Shown one piece after another: positions 30,675-37,717 of a stretch of DNA of 64,000 nucleotides (position 1 is the stretch's first letter; each line of letters opens with the position of its first letter). Source of the stretch: Brenneria izbisi (lineage in GTDB: Bacteria; Pseudomonadota; Gammaproteobacteria; Enterobacterales; Enterobacteriaceae); assembly GCF_025840185.1 (NCBI RefSeq), contig NZ_JAMPJU010000014.1, positions 28,085 through 92,084 of the forward strand. The letters run 5' to 3'. Under the pieces are notes generated by a model that saw nothing but the letters and a program-made list of their open reading frames with translations, had not been told where the DNA came from and did no database searches. The translations under genes and the position numbers were made by a program.

Positions 30675-30834
30675 GAGGGCTCCTGTTCTGGTTTATCAAG
30701 ATCGGATTTGCCGATGACGGTTTCACATCAGGTTCGGCGCGTTTTCTGATGAAATCTTGCCGGTTCTGCTTGCTTTGATCGGGAGACTGAAACCCCGATA
30801 AGCCAGAGGTTACTGCTTGTATCCGGTGACTTGC

Positions 30835-30872
30835 TTGTCTCAGAAAGACAGTCGTTTGGCTGACAGCGACAT
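30835..30872 (-). promoter_or_regulatory. Candidate operator upstream of oxd, related to the amidase operator
   Basis: Two 17-mers with a 21-bp period, TTGTCTCAGAAAGACAG (30835-30851) and TTGGCTGACAGCGACAT (30856-30872), share TTG-N9-GACA with the exact repeats upstream of the amidase. The 20 bases at 30843-30862 match 16 of 20 bases at 28664-28683. Orientation relative to the downstream gene is the same. This is probably the regulator's second binding site. Confidence 0.5.
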
Positions 30873-31042
30873 CCGGCGGAGACTCAGTCGGGTAAGGAGA
30901 AAAGGAAGGGGGGCGGATGAGTGTCGTTGGTGCGTGATTGATCCATTTTGGGGCGGTTGAGCGCCGGAACAGGTGACTGGCGTTTGAACCACCTGGCGGC
31001 CAGGCCAGCGTTTCTCTGGCTGTCAGGCGTGCGAGGAGGCTC

Positions 31043-31057
31043 TGGCACGGTATTTGC
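31043..31057 (+). promoter_or_regulatory. Sigma54 (RpoN) -24/-12 promoter of the AraC-type regulator
   Basis: TGGCAC (31043-31048), 5 bp, TTGC (31054-31057) is an exact core match; the GG and GC doublets are 10 bp apart. With flanks it fits 16 of 17 consensus positions. Transcription would start near 31069, about 44 bp before the ATG. It suggests nitrogen-controlled expression of the regulator. Confidence 0.65.
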
Positions 31058-31112
31058 GTCAGTTAAGGGACTGTTTACTGTTCTTCGGTGATCTGTTAAC
31101 GCGAGGCAGTTC

Positions 31113-32042
31113 ATGAGTAATACTCAATATTCGACTATCGCGGTTGCTGCGCCACAGCGCTTCGAATACTGGAAGGAAGTGGTGTTGCGCCATTGTATTC
31201 CCGCTGCCAGTAAGCCTTTATCTCACTGTGATTTCGACGGTCAGCTTAAGGTTCATGGGGTGGGGCTATTGGATATTTGCACGTTGTCCGCGCCGTTGCA
31301 TTACTGGGAGCGAACGCCGCGTCATTTGCGTACCGGCCCCAACGATGACCTGTGGCTTGGTTTTACCCGCCACGGTCATGGACAACTGGAGCAGGGAGGA
31401 CGCCGGGCGGCGCTGGCGGCGAATAGCCTGGTGCTCTACGATGCTTCCCAGACTTTTCGCTTTAGCCTTGGCGGTACTGATAATCATCTGGTTCGCATTC
31501 CTCGTCACCTGCTGAGTACCCGATTGCCTGGCGTCGAGAATCTCACCGCCGTGGTGCTGGACGATCGTCGTCCGGGGGTGGTGCCGCTGCGCGAAATGCT
31601 CTATCAGGTTGCGGTTGAACCGATAGGATTACACGATGACGATATATCCGGGCGTTTCTCCCAGACATTGCTGGATCTGCTGGTATTGAGTCTTGAGCTT
31701 CAGGATTTGGCGAAAAATAGCATAGAGCGCGATCTGTATGCGCGGATGATGAACTATATCCGCCGTCATTTGACCGAACCGGATTTGAACATCGAACGCA
31801 TCGCCGGCGCGCATCATGTCTCCAGCCGAACGGTTACCAGAGCCTTTGCGCGTCATCAGAAAACGCCGATGTCGGTTATCTGGCATGAACGTTTACAGGC
31901 TAGCCGGGATGCGATTGAACGCGGCAATGTACGCAGCATTTCTCAGGCCGCGCTGGACTTTGGCTTCTCCGATTTTTCGCATTTCAGCCATGCTTTCCGC
32001 AAGGCTTTCGGCGTGACGCCGCATTCCCTGCTGAAACGATGA
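31113..32042 (+). CDS. AraC/XylS-family regulator of the aldoxime-nitrile cluster
   Basis: The 309-aa protein has an N-terminal ligand-binding domain of the type found in XylS/FeaR-like proteins (residues 15-190). Two C-terminal helix-turn-helix motifs follow: LNIERIAGAHHVSSRTVTRAF and SISQAALDFGFSDFSHFSHAF, each split by a few residues. AraC-type regulators (OxdR) activate aldoxime dehydratase genes in Pseudomonas. It is divergent from oxd, with a sigma54-type promoter and GAGG before the ATG. The inducer is presumably an aldoxime or nitrile. Confidence 0.9.
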   Translation: MSNTQYSTIAVAAPQRFEYWKEVVLRHCIPAASKPLSHCDFDGQLKVHGVGLLDICTLSAPLHYWERTPRHLRTGPNDDLWLGFTRHGHGQLEQGGRRAALAANSLVLYDASQTFRFSLGGTDNHLVRIPRHLLSTRLPGVENLTAVVLDDRRPGVVPLREMLYQVAVEPIGLHDDDISGRFSQTLLDLLVLSLELQDLAKNSIERDLYARMMNYIRRHLTEPDLNIERIAGAHHVSSRTVTRAFARHQKTPMSVIWHERLQASRDAIERGNVRSISQAALDFGFSDFSHFSHAFRKAFGVTPHSLLKR

Positions 32043-32217
32043 GAGCAGCGTTGCGTTATGGTGTTAGGTCATCAGTCAGGGCGGCTTTAAACGAAAGTGA
32101 CGGGGGGGGAATAACGTGATGACGCTGCATTCAACATGGGCCGATAGAATTTCTACTCTCAGCGGTGTCGGCCATTTGCTCTGGTTTTTACGCTATGAGG
32201 AATGACGCATACAGACG

Positions 32218-32256
32218 AAAAAAACCGTATTACCGTCAACAGTGATACGGTTTTTT
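32218..32256. terminator. Bidirectional terminator after the AraC-type gene
   Basis: AAAAAACCGTAT pairs with ATACGGTTTTTT (32245-32256) around a 14-base loop. The stem is flanked by A's and T's, a strong intrinsic terminator. Confidence 0.88.
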
Positions 32257-32260
32257 ATTT

Positions 32261-32287
32261 CCCCAGACGTCGACAAGACGTCTGGGG
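32261..32287. repeat. Hairpin element, copy 2
   Basis: CCCCAGACGTC (32261-32271) and GACGTCTGGGG (32277-32287) form a perfect 11-bp stem with a 5-base loop. The central 23 bases differ at only three positions from the element at 25255-25277, so the two are members of one family. Confidence 0.7.
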
Positions 32288-32296
32288 AAGGGATAG

Positions 32297-32314
32297 TGGT
32301 GGGTCGTGCAGGAT
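32297..32314 (-). repeat. Truncated copy of the tRNA-Lys 3' end
   Basis: TGGTGGGTCGTGCAGGAT is identical to the CCA end, acceptor strand and part of the T arm of the tRNA-Lys gene at 32543-32560, 246 bp away. After it the sequence diverges. Such copies arise as attachment-site remnants or as tRNA-tail repeats like those in the E. coli tyrT operon. Confidence 0.75.
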
Positions 32315-32450
32315 GACTCGGCCTCTGCTGGTGTCGCCCCTTCGGGGTCAACGCCGACGCGTTGTTATCTCGCTACGCTTGGCGCGAACCTGAACGCAGG
32401 TTATTCGTCTCATTCTGTGACTCACTCACAGGGCCAACGCAAACGTTGTT

Positions 32451-32473
32451 CAAAACCATTTTCAATGGTTTTG
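32451..32473 (-). terminator. Terminator of the tRNA-Val/tRNA-Lys operon
   Basis: CAAAACCATT and AATGGTTTTG form a perfect 10-bp stem with a 3-base loop, ending in TTTTG on the minus strand, about 70 bp after tRNA-Lys. Confidence 0.65.
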
Positions 32474-32542
32474 TCTTACCTGCACAACAGCACAAGATAT
32501 TATTTAAGGCGATTGATTTTAGAAAGGAATACTTTGCGGAAT

Positions 32543-32618
32543 TGGTGGGTCGTGCAGGATTCGAACCTGCGACCAATTGATTAAAAGTCAACTGCTCTAC
32601 CAACTGAGCTAACGACCC
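32543..32618 (-). tRNA. tRNA-Lys (anticodon UUU), CCA encoded
   Basis: The minus strand gives a 76-base cloverleaf that starts GGGTCGTTAGCTCAGTTGG and has the anticodon loop CTTTTAA and T arm GGTTCGAATCC, ending ACCA. It is last in the operon Val-Val-Val-Lys, divergent from gltX as in E. coli. Confidence 0.97.
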
Positions 32619-32625
32619 GCAGAAG

Positions 32626-32701
32626 TGGTGGGTGATGACGGGATCGAACCGCCGACCCCCTCCTTGTAAGGGAGGTGCTCTCCCAGCTGAGCTAATCACC
32701 C
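32626..32701 (-). tRNA. tRNA-Val (anticodon UAC), copy 3
   Basis: 76-base cloverleaf beginning GGGTGATTAGCTCAGCTGGG with anticodon loop CTTACAA and encoded CCA. Identical to the two other tRNA-Val copies upstream. Confidence 0.97.
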
Positions 32702-32743
32702 ACATCTGTACTCCATTAAACAAGAAGACAGCTGGTATGAGAT

Positions 32744-32819
32744 TGGTGGGTGATGACGGGATCGAACCGCCGACCCCCTCCTTGTAAGGGAGGTGCTCTC
32801 CCAGCTGAGCTAATCACCC
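32744..32819 (-). tRNA. tRNA-Val (anticodon UAC), copy 2
   Basis: Same sequence as its two neighbours: anticodon TAC in CTTACAA, T arm GGTTCGATCCC, encoded CCA. The spacers to the neighbours are 42 and 67 bp. Confidence 0.97.
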
Positions 32820-32886
32820 AATCTCAAATCTTCTTGCTTCACACAACGTATTTCACTTTTCACGACATATCATCGTGCTAAAAGTG

Positions 32887-32962
32887 TGGTGGGTGATGAC
32901 GGGATCGAACCGCCGACCCCCTCCTTGTAAGGGAGGTGCTCTCCCAGCTGAGCTAATCACCC
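32887..32962 (-). tRNA. tRNA-Val (anticodon UAC), copy 1
   Basis: First gene of the tRNA operon, 17 bp downstream of the -10 box listed separately. Identical cloverleaf with TAC anticodon and CCA. Confidence 0.97.
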
Positions 32963-32979
32963 TCGCTGTGTGGAGTCGC

Positions 32980-33007
32980 ATTATAGGGATAGTTGAAAGT
33001 GAGTCAA
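32980..33007 (-). promoter_or_regulatory. Promoter of the tRNA-Val/Lys operon
   Basis: On the minus strand TTGACT, 16 bp and TATAAT, followed by the GC-rich discriminator GCGACTCC. This is a strong sigma70 promoter of the stable-RNA type, expected to be under stringent control. Confidence 0.85.
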
Positions 33008-33151
33008 CGCTTTTTAAAACTAAAAGGCGTGTTCGTTGTAAAATTAGTCAGGGCGCTTTATTTCTCGCCGCGGATGTCGCATCTTTGGGCAATTCGGCGG
33101 GTAATCAACAGATTCTGCCAGTAATAAACGTGGGTGTGAGGCGTTACAGCG

Positions 33152-33179
33152 TTGAGGAATCGAGGCAGAGTGATAGAAT
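33152..33179 (+). promoter_or_regulatory. Promoter candidate for gltX
   Basis: TTGAGG (33152-33157), 16 bp, TAGAAT (33174-33179), 75 bp upstream of the gltX ATG. The match to sigma70 boxes is moderate. Confidence 0.5.
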
Positions 33180-33253
33180 ATCGGCCACTTTCGTTATCTG
33201 AACTCATGTCGGTATACGCCGACAGCCGTCGCGTAATAAGGCTTTAATCCCAA

Positions 33254-34669
33254 ATGAAAATCAAAACCCGTTTCGCCCCCAGTCCAACTGGCTACCTGCA
33301 TGTCGGTGGCGCCCGTACCGCACTCTATTCCTGGTTATTCGCCCGTCATCAGGGCGGCGAGTTTGTTCTGCGTATTGAAGATACTGACCTGGAACGCTCC
33401 ACACAGGACGCCATCGATGCCATTATGGATGGTATGAACTGGCTGAATCTGGATTGGGATGAAGGTCCATATTTCCAGACCAAGCGTTTTGATCGTTATA
33501 ACGCGGTTATCGATCAGATGTTGGAAAACGATACGGCTTATAAATGCTATTGTTCGAAAGAACGGCTGGAAGCGCTGCGTGAAACGCAGATGGCAAACGG
33601 CGATAAACCGCGTTATGACGGTCACTGCCGTGATTCTCATGAACATCATGCCGATAATGAACCGCATGTGGTGCGTTTTCGTAACCCGCAGGACGGTTCT
33701 GTTATTTTTAACGACCGGATTCGCGGGCCGATTGAGTTCAGCAATCAGGAACTGGATGATTTGATCATTCGTCGTACCGATGGTTCGCCGACCTATAACT
33801 TCTGTGTGGTGATAGATGACTGGGATATGGAAATCACCCATGTGATCCGTGGTGAAGACCACATCAACAATACACCGCGCCAAATCAATATCTTGAAAGC
33901 GTTGCATGCGCCGGTTCCGGAATATGCGCATGTTTCCATGATCCTGGGTGACGATGGCAAGAAACTATCCAAGCGCCACGGTGCGGTCGGTGTCATGCAG
34001 TATCGTGATGATGGTTACCTGCCGGAAGCCTTACTCAACTATCTGGTGCGTTTGGGCTGGTCGTGCGGCGATCAGGAAATTTTCTCTGTTGAAGAGATGA
34101 AAAACCTGTTTTCTCTGGATGCGGTCAGCAAATCAGCCAGCGCGTTTAATACGGAAAAGCTGCAATGGCTTAATCACCACTATATTAATCATCTGCCGGC
34201 GGAATACGTGGCGACGCATCTTTCATGGCACATTGAACAAGCTGGTATTGATACCCGCAATGGCCCGCAATTAAGCGAACTGGTGACGCTGTTGGGCGAG
34301 CGTTGCAAGACGCTGAAGGAAATCGCTGCTTCCTGCCGTTATTTCTATGAAGATTTTGAGCAGTTTGATGCCGATGCTGCGAAGAAACACCTGCGTCCGG
34401 TCGCGCGTCAGCCGCTGGAACTGGTACGCGCAAAGCTGGCCGCCATCACTGACTGGACAGCGGAAAATATTCATCATGCCATTCAGGGAACGGCTGATGA
34501 ACTGGGACAAGGCATGGGCAAAGTCGGGATGCCGCTGCGTGTGGCGGTGACGGGCGCCGGACAGTCTCCTGGCGTTGACGTAACGGTAAAAGCGATAGGT
34601 CAGCAGCGTGCGCTGGCGCGTATTGACAAAGCGTTAGCATTTATTGCCGAGCGTGAAGCACAGCAATAA
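33254..34669 (+). CDS. gltX: Glutamate-tRNA ligase
   Basis: The class I aminoacyl-tRNA synthetase (471 aa, E. coli length) charges tRNA-Glu. The HIGH-type motif is [16 protein letters not shown] and the KMSKS-type motif is KLSKRHGAV. The Cys/His cluster CYCSKERLE...GHC is a zinc site. It is divergent from the Val/Lys tRNA operon, as in E. coli, and ends at a strong terminator. Confidence 0.98.
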   Translation: MKIKTRFAPSPTGYLHVGGARTALYSWLFARHQGGEFVLRIEDTDLERSTQDAIDAIMDGMNWLNLDWDEGPYFQTKRFDRYNAVIDQMLENDTAYKCYCSKERLEALRETQMANGDKPRYDGHCRDSHEHHADNEPHVVRFRNPQDGSVIFNDRIRGPIEFSNQELDDLIIRRTDGSPTYNFCVVIDDWDMEITHVIRGEDHINNTPRQINILKALHAPVPEYAHVSMILGDDGKKLSKRHGAVGVMQYRDDGYLPEALLNYLVRLGWSCGDQEIFSVEEMKNLFSLDAVSKSASAFNTEKLQWLNHHYINHLPAEYVATHLSWHIEQAGIDTRNGPQLSELVTLLGERCKTLKEIAASCRYFYEDFEQFDADAAKKHLRPVARQPLELVRAKLAAITDWTAENIHHAIQGTADELGQGMGKVGMPLRVAVTGAGQSPGVDVTVKAIGQQRALARIDKALAFIAEREAQQ

Positions 34670-34695
34670 CAATAATCGATGCAACAGATAAAACG

Positions 34696-34719
34696 AACCC
34701 GGCCTGCGCCGGGTTTTTT
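34696..34719 (+). terminator. Terminator of gltX
   Basis: ACCCGGC, CTGC, GCCGGGT then six T's: a textbook intrinsic terminator 27 bp after the stop. Confidence 0.9.
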
Positions 34720-34729
34720 ATGGCGTGCA

Positions 34730-35650
34730 TTATTGCCCCGCGATGATCACTGCTTTTTCCATTGCATCAGGAATAACGCTGCTGTGGTCTTTGCCAGGAA
34801 ACAGAATGAATTCGGTATGGGTTCCCTGCGCTTTCAATTGTGTAGCCAGCGCGCTCGCTCTCGCTACCATTTTTTTCTGGGTTTGCCGCGCCGCGTATTC
34901 CGTATCAGGGGGAGGGCCGGCCTCGGCCTTTTTTGACTTATCTTCATCTTCGCCAACACTTAGCGTGACGGACTGGGGCAGGGTGCTAAGCAAAGGTGTC
35001 CTTGTCGGGATAACGATGCCATCACCCCACCAGATGGAGGGACTGGCCGCCACATAGCGCTGAAAAGATTCAGTATGATTGAACAGCGTATACAGCGTAA
35101 ACAATCCGCCGAAGGAGTGTCCGGCGAGCGTCTGTTTTCGACTATCAACCGGATAACGCGTTTCGATCCAGGGCTTCACCTGATTTTGCAGGAACTGATA
35201 AAACGTTTCGGCTTCCCCGCCTGCCGCAAAATCGGGGTCGCGAATTGGCGTGGGCGGTGTGTAGTCTCGTGTCCTGGCCAGCACATCGTAGGGTTGGGTT
35301 ATCTGATAGCCGATGGCGACGATCAACGGCGCAGGACCGTTTTCTTCTTTATAGCTATTCACGGCCAACGGAAACTGGGCATTACCGTCCAACATATAGA
35401 GAACCGGATAACCCTGTTCGTTAGCCGCACGACGCGGCTTGGCGATAAAAAGACGGTAGTCATGCCGCTTATCGCTTTGCATATCAAACTGTAGGATCTC
35501 GAAATGGCGTCGAGCCTGTTCGCTTATCGTCGGAACGTCGGGCTGTGCCCGGGCGGGAAGCTGGCCGGACGCCAATAGTGTAAACGTAATCATAGAAAAG
35601 TAGCCATGTATTGGCTTATCTGGATGTGTGGGTCGATGATAAGAAATCAT
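34730..35650 (-). CDS. Alpha/beta-hydrolase esterase, secreted (IroE/BesA-like)
   Basis: The product (306 aa from ATG 35650) has a hydrophobic leader followed by LPARA, which looks like a signal peptide. The hydrolase domain has VLYMLDGNAQF, nucleophile elbow GHSFGG and a C-terminal His in GKDHSSVIP. It belongs to the esterase group with siderophore esterases such as IroE, though the true substrate is unknown. The start is uncertain: other in-frame ATGs lie up to 35692, none with a clear ribosome site. It ends just after the gltX terminator on the opposite strand. Confidence 0.8.
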   Translation of the reverse strand: MISYHRPTHPDKPIHGYFSMITFTLLASGQLPARAQPDVPTISEQARRHFEILQFDMQSDKRHDYRLFIAKPRRAANEQGYPVLYMLDGNAQFPLAVNSYKEENGPAPLIVAIGYQITQPYDVLARTRDYTPPTPIRDPDFAAGGEAETFYQFLQNQVKPWIETRYPVDSRKQTLAGHSFGGLFTLYTLFNHTESFQRYVAASPSIWWGDGIVIPTRTPLLSTLPQSVTLSVGEDEDKSKKAEAGPPPDTEYAARQTQKKMVARASALATQLKAQGTHTEFILFPGKDHSSVIPDAMEKAVIIAGQ

Positions 35651-35796
35651 CTTACCATTAACAGCTTTTTTATCAGCCATCATCAGGGACATTGATATTT
35701 CAATACGCTGTCGCAAAACAGCAGCGCTGTTTTTGTCTCACTCAATGGGCGTTTGGCGGCTTTTTCAGCGGTTGACGGCATAAAAAGATTTAGCCG

Positions 35797-35825
35797 TTGA
35801 CACTGTTAAGCGGGTTTCATATTAT
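35797..35825 (+). promoter_or_regulatory. Promoter of the tRNA-Ala pair
   Basis: TTGACA (35797-35802), 17 bp, TATTAT (35820-35825), followed by a GC-rich discriminator (GCGACCCG). It is near-consensus sigma70, 35 bp upstream of the first tRNA-Ala. Confidence 0.85.
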
Positions 35826-35860
35826 GCGACCCGTTCGCACAGATACTCTCTGTTGGAAAC

Positions 35861-35936
<76 letters not shown>

Positions 35937-35998
35937 AATCATCAGGATTTGGTTCTGAATTGAGTCTTTGAATGATATTACGAACATTCCACTTATGT

Positions 35999-36074
<76 letters not shown>

Positions 36075-36162
36075 AATCAATATCCCCGTTTCACGAATTC
36101 CCAACGTTCATTGTTATTTCTATTATCCATCAATAAATAATTTTATCATCGTGTGATTCGGT

Positions 36163-36182
36163 TGCCTTCCGTGCCGAAGGCA
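36163..36182. terminator. Hairpin downstream of ung
   Basis: TGCCTTC and GAAGGCA form a 7-bp stem with a 6-base loop, 10 bp after the ung stop. There is no T-run, so termination is only possible. Confidence 0.35.
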
Positions 36183-36191
36183 GACCTGTCA

Positions 36192-36881
36192 TTACGCGTT
36201 TTCCGGTAAACGTGGCGTCCAATCGATCGGTGTTGCACCTTGTTTCTCAAGGATCTGATTGGTTTGTGAAAAGTGCTTACATCCCAAAAAGCCGCGATGG
36301 GCGGATAAAGGGGAGGGATGCGGGGATTTCAATACATGGTGGCGCTGGCGATCAATAATACTGCCTTTTTTCTGCGCATGAGAGCCCCACAGCAGAAAAA
36401 CAATGCCTTCACGTTTTTCATTCAAGGCGGCGATAACGCGATCAGTAAAGGTTTCCCAACCCAAATTAGCATGTGAATGCGCGCGTCCTGCTTCAACCGT
36501 CAACACGGTATTGAGCAGCATCACGCCTTGTTCAGCCCAGCTTTGCAAAAATCCATGACCGGGAATGTCAAACCCCGGAATGTCTGTGGACAGTTCTTTA
36601 TAGATATTCACCAGAGACGGCGGCGCCGGAACACCAGGGCGAACGGAAAATGACAATCCATGTGCCTGATTGGGGCCGTGATACGGATCCTGGCCTAAAA
36701 TAACGACTTTAACCTGATGCAACTCGGTAAACCGGAAGGCGTTAAACACATCCTTCTGGGGAGGATAAATGGTTTTTCCTGCGGCGCGTTCTTGCGCAAT
36801 GAATTGAAGGGTATTCACAAAATAAGGTTGCTGCTTTTCTTGTGCCAGCACATCATGCCAGGTGAGGTAAGTCGTCATCAT
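36192..36881 (-). CDS. ung: Uracil-DNA glycosylase
   Basis: The enzyme (229 aa, E. coli length) removes uracil from DNA in base-excision repair. The catalytic water-activating motif is [18 protein letters not shown] and the DNA-intercalation motif is [28 protein letters not shown] is also conserved. It is divergent from grcA with a 360-bp control region. Confidence 0.97.
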   Translation of the reverse strand: MMTTYLTWHDVLAQEKQQPYFVNTLQFIAQERAAGKTIYPPQKDVFNAFRFTELHQVKVVILGQDPYHGPNQAHGLSFSVRPGVPAPPSLVNIYKELSTDIPGFDIPGHGFLQSWAEQGVMLLNTVLTVEAGRAHSHANLGWETFTDRVIAALNEKREGIVFLLWGSHAQKKGSIIDRQRHHVLKSPHPSPLSAHRGFLGCKHFSQTNQILEKQGATPIDWTPRLPENA

Positions 36882-37039
36882 GCACTCTTCATTTTTAGGG
36901 GGAATTTTTGTGGGAATAGCTTACCGTTCAATTGTATCGAGGTAAAACCGTAACGATAGTGAAATCATGACGCCGTTCATTTTTTTGAAAAAAAATTGAA
37001 AATTTATAAAAATATTTGCAATTAAGATTGCGAATTAAA

Positions 37040-37053
37040 TTGATATAAAACAA
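37040..37053 (+). promoter_or_regulatory. Upstream FNR box of grcA
   Basis: TTGATATAAAACAA differs from TTGAT-N4-ATCAA at one base. Its centre (37046.5) is 53 bp from that of the downstream box, the same spacing as the -93.5 and -40.5 sites of E. coli yfiD (grcA). Confidence 0.65.
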
Positions 37054-37092
37054 TTAATTGCCATCAAGCGCTATTTGACCTGGGTTTTAAAA

Positions 37093-37106
37093 TTGATTTA
37101 AATCAA
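37093..37106 (+). promoter_or_regulatory. Downstream FNR box of grcA
   Basis: TTGATTTAAATCAA is a perfect FNR consensus. If it is centred at -40.5, transcription begins near 37140, just after the TATATA -10 box at 37129-37134. Confidence 0.8.
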
Positions 37107-37241
37107 AGATGCGAGGCGTTTGTACTGGTATATAAGAAGTTATATGCAGCTAGTTTTATTTAATCGTTAATAGCTATGGCTGTTTGTTACTGATTTCGAT
37201 TTTCAATTAAGACAATAACACGCCGTTCTACGGAGGCAACA

Positions 37242-37625
37242 ATGGTTACTGGTATTCAAATCACCAAAGCGAACAATAGCGCTCTAATCAATTCCTTCTG
37301 GCTACTGGATAAAGAAAAATCTCAGGCGCGTTGCGTTTGTGCTAAATCCGGCTACAGCGAAGATGAAGTGGTGGCGGTTAGCGATCTGGGTCAGATCGAA
37401 TATCGTGAAATCCCGTTGGAAATCAAACCCGAAGTACGTGTAGAAGGTGGGCAACACCTGAATGTGAACGTTCTGCGTCGTGAAACGCTGGAAGATGCGG
37501 TTAAGCACCCGGAAAAATATCCGCAGCTGACTATCCGTGTGTCTGGTTACGCCGTGCGTTTTAACGCTCTGACGCCGGAACAACAACGCGACGTCATTAC
37601 CCGTACTTTTACAGAAAGCCTGTAA
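37242..37625 (+). CDS. grcA: Autonomous glycyl radical cofactor
   Basis: The 127-aa protein replaces the damaged C-terminal glycyl-radical segment of pyruvate formate-lyase. The radical glycine is in [17 protein letters not shown] near residue 102. GGAGG precedes the ATG. Regulation by FNR is visible upstream. It ends in a terminator shared with srmB. Confidence 0.97.
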   Translation: MVTGIQITKANNSALINSFWLLDKEKSQARCVCAKSGYSEDEVVAVSDLGQIEYREIPLEIKPEVRVEGGQHLNVNVLRRETLEDAVKHPEKYPQLTIRVSGYAVRFNALTPEQQRDVITRTFTESL

Positions 37626-37654
37626 ACCACGACGTTGGTTTTACCCCAATAGCA

Positions 37655-37676
37655 AAAGGGAGCCGCGGCTCCCTTT
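37655..37676. terminator. Bidirectional terminator between grcA and srmB
   Basis: AAAGGGAGCC (37655-37664) and GGCTCCCTTT (37667-37676) pair perfectly, with A's before and T's after. Confidence 0.85.
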
Positions 37677-37717
37677 ATTGTGTCTGCGATTGCGCTTGCA
37701 CGTTTCAACCAATGGCG

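Larger units (their letters stand above)
30675..31112. other. Control region between oxd and the AraC-type regulator
   Basis: This 438-bp divergent region holds a degenerate 21-bp-period repeat pair upstream of oxd and a sigma54-like promoter facing the regulator, both listed separately. TGCTTGT also occurs twice (30814-30820, 30832-30838). I see one NtrC-like half-site (TTGGTGC near 30928) but no full site. No gene is supported here. Confidence 0.6.
32043..32542. other. Gene-free stretch between the regulator and tRNA-Lys
   Basis: No protein gene supported. In order it holds about 170 bp without clear signals, an intrinsic terminator (32218-32256), a hairpin element (32261-32287), a copy of the tRNA-Lys 3' end (32297-32314) with a structured GC-rich tail including a CCCC-TTCG-GGGG hairpin, and the tRNA operon terminator (32451-32473). 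Confidence 0.7.
36882..37241. other. ung-grcA control region
   Basis: AT-rich, no gene. It holds two FNR-type boxes listed separately and an extended -10 (TGGTATATAAG, about 37126-37136). A long 5' leader of grcA would start near 37140. Confidence 0.6.

Noticed and set aside
30920..30945. NtrC enhancer upstream of the sigma54-type promoter
   Set aside because: Only one half-site (TTGGTGC) is convincing; the opposite half does not match.
32202..32393. Short frames between the AraC-type gene and tRNA-Lys
   Set aside because: They run through a terminator, a hairpin and a tRNA-like tail, so translation is unlikely.
32373..32723. Frame running through tRNA-Lys and tRNA-Val on the minus strand
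   Set aside because: It overlaps two complete tRNA genes; such frames are a common annotation error.
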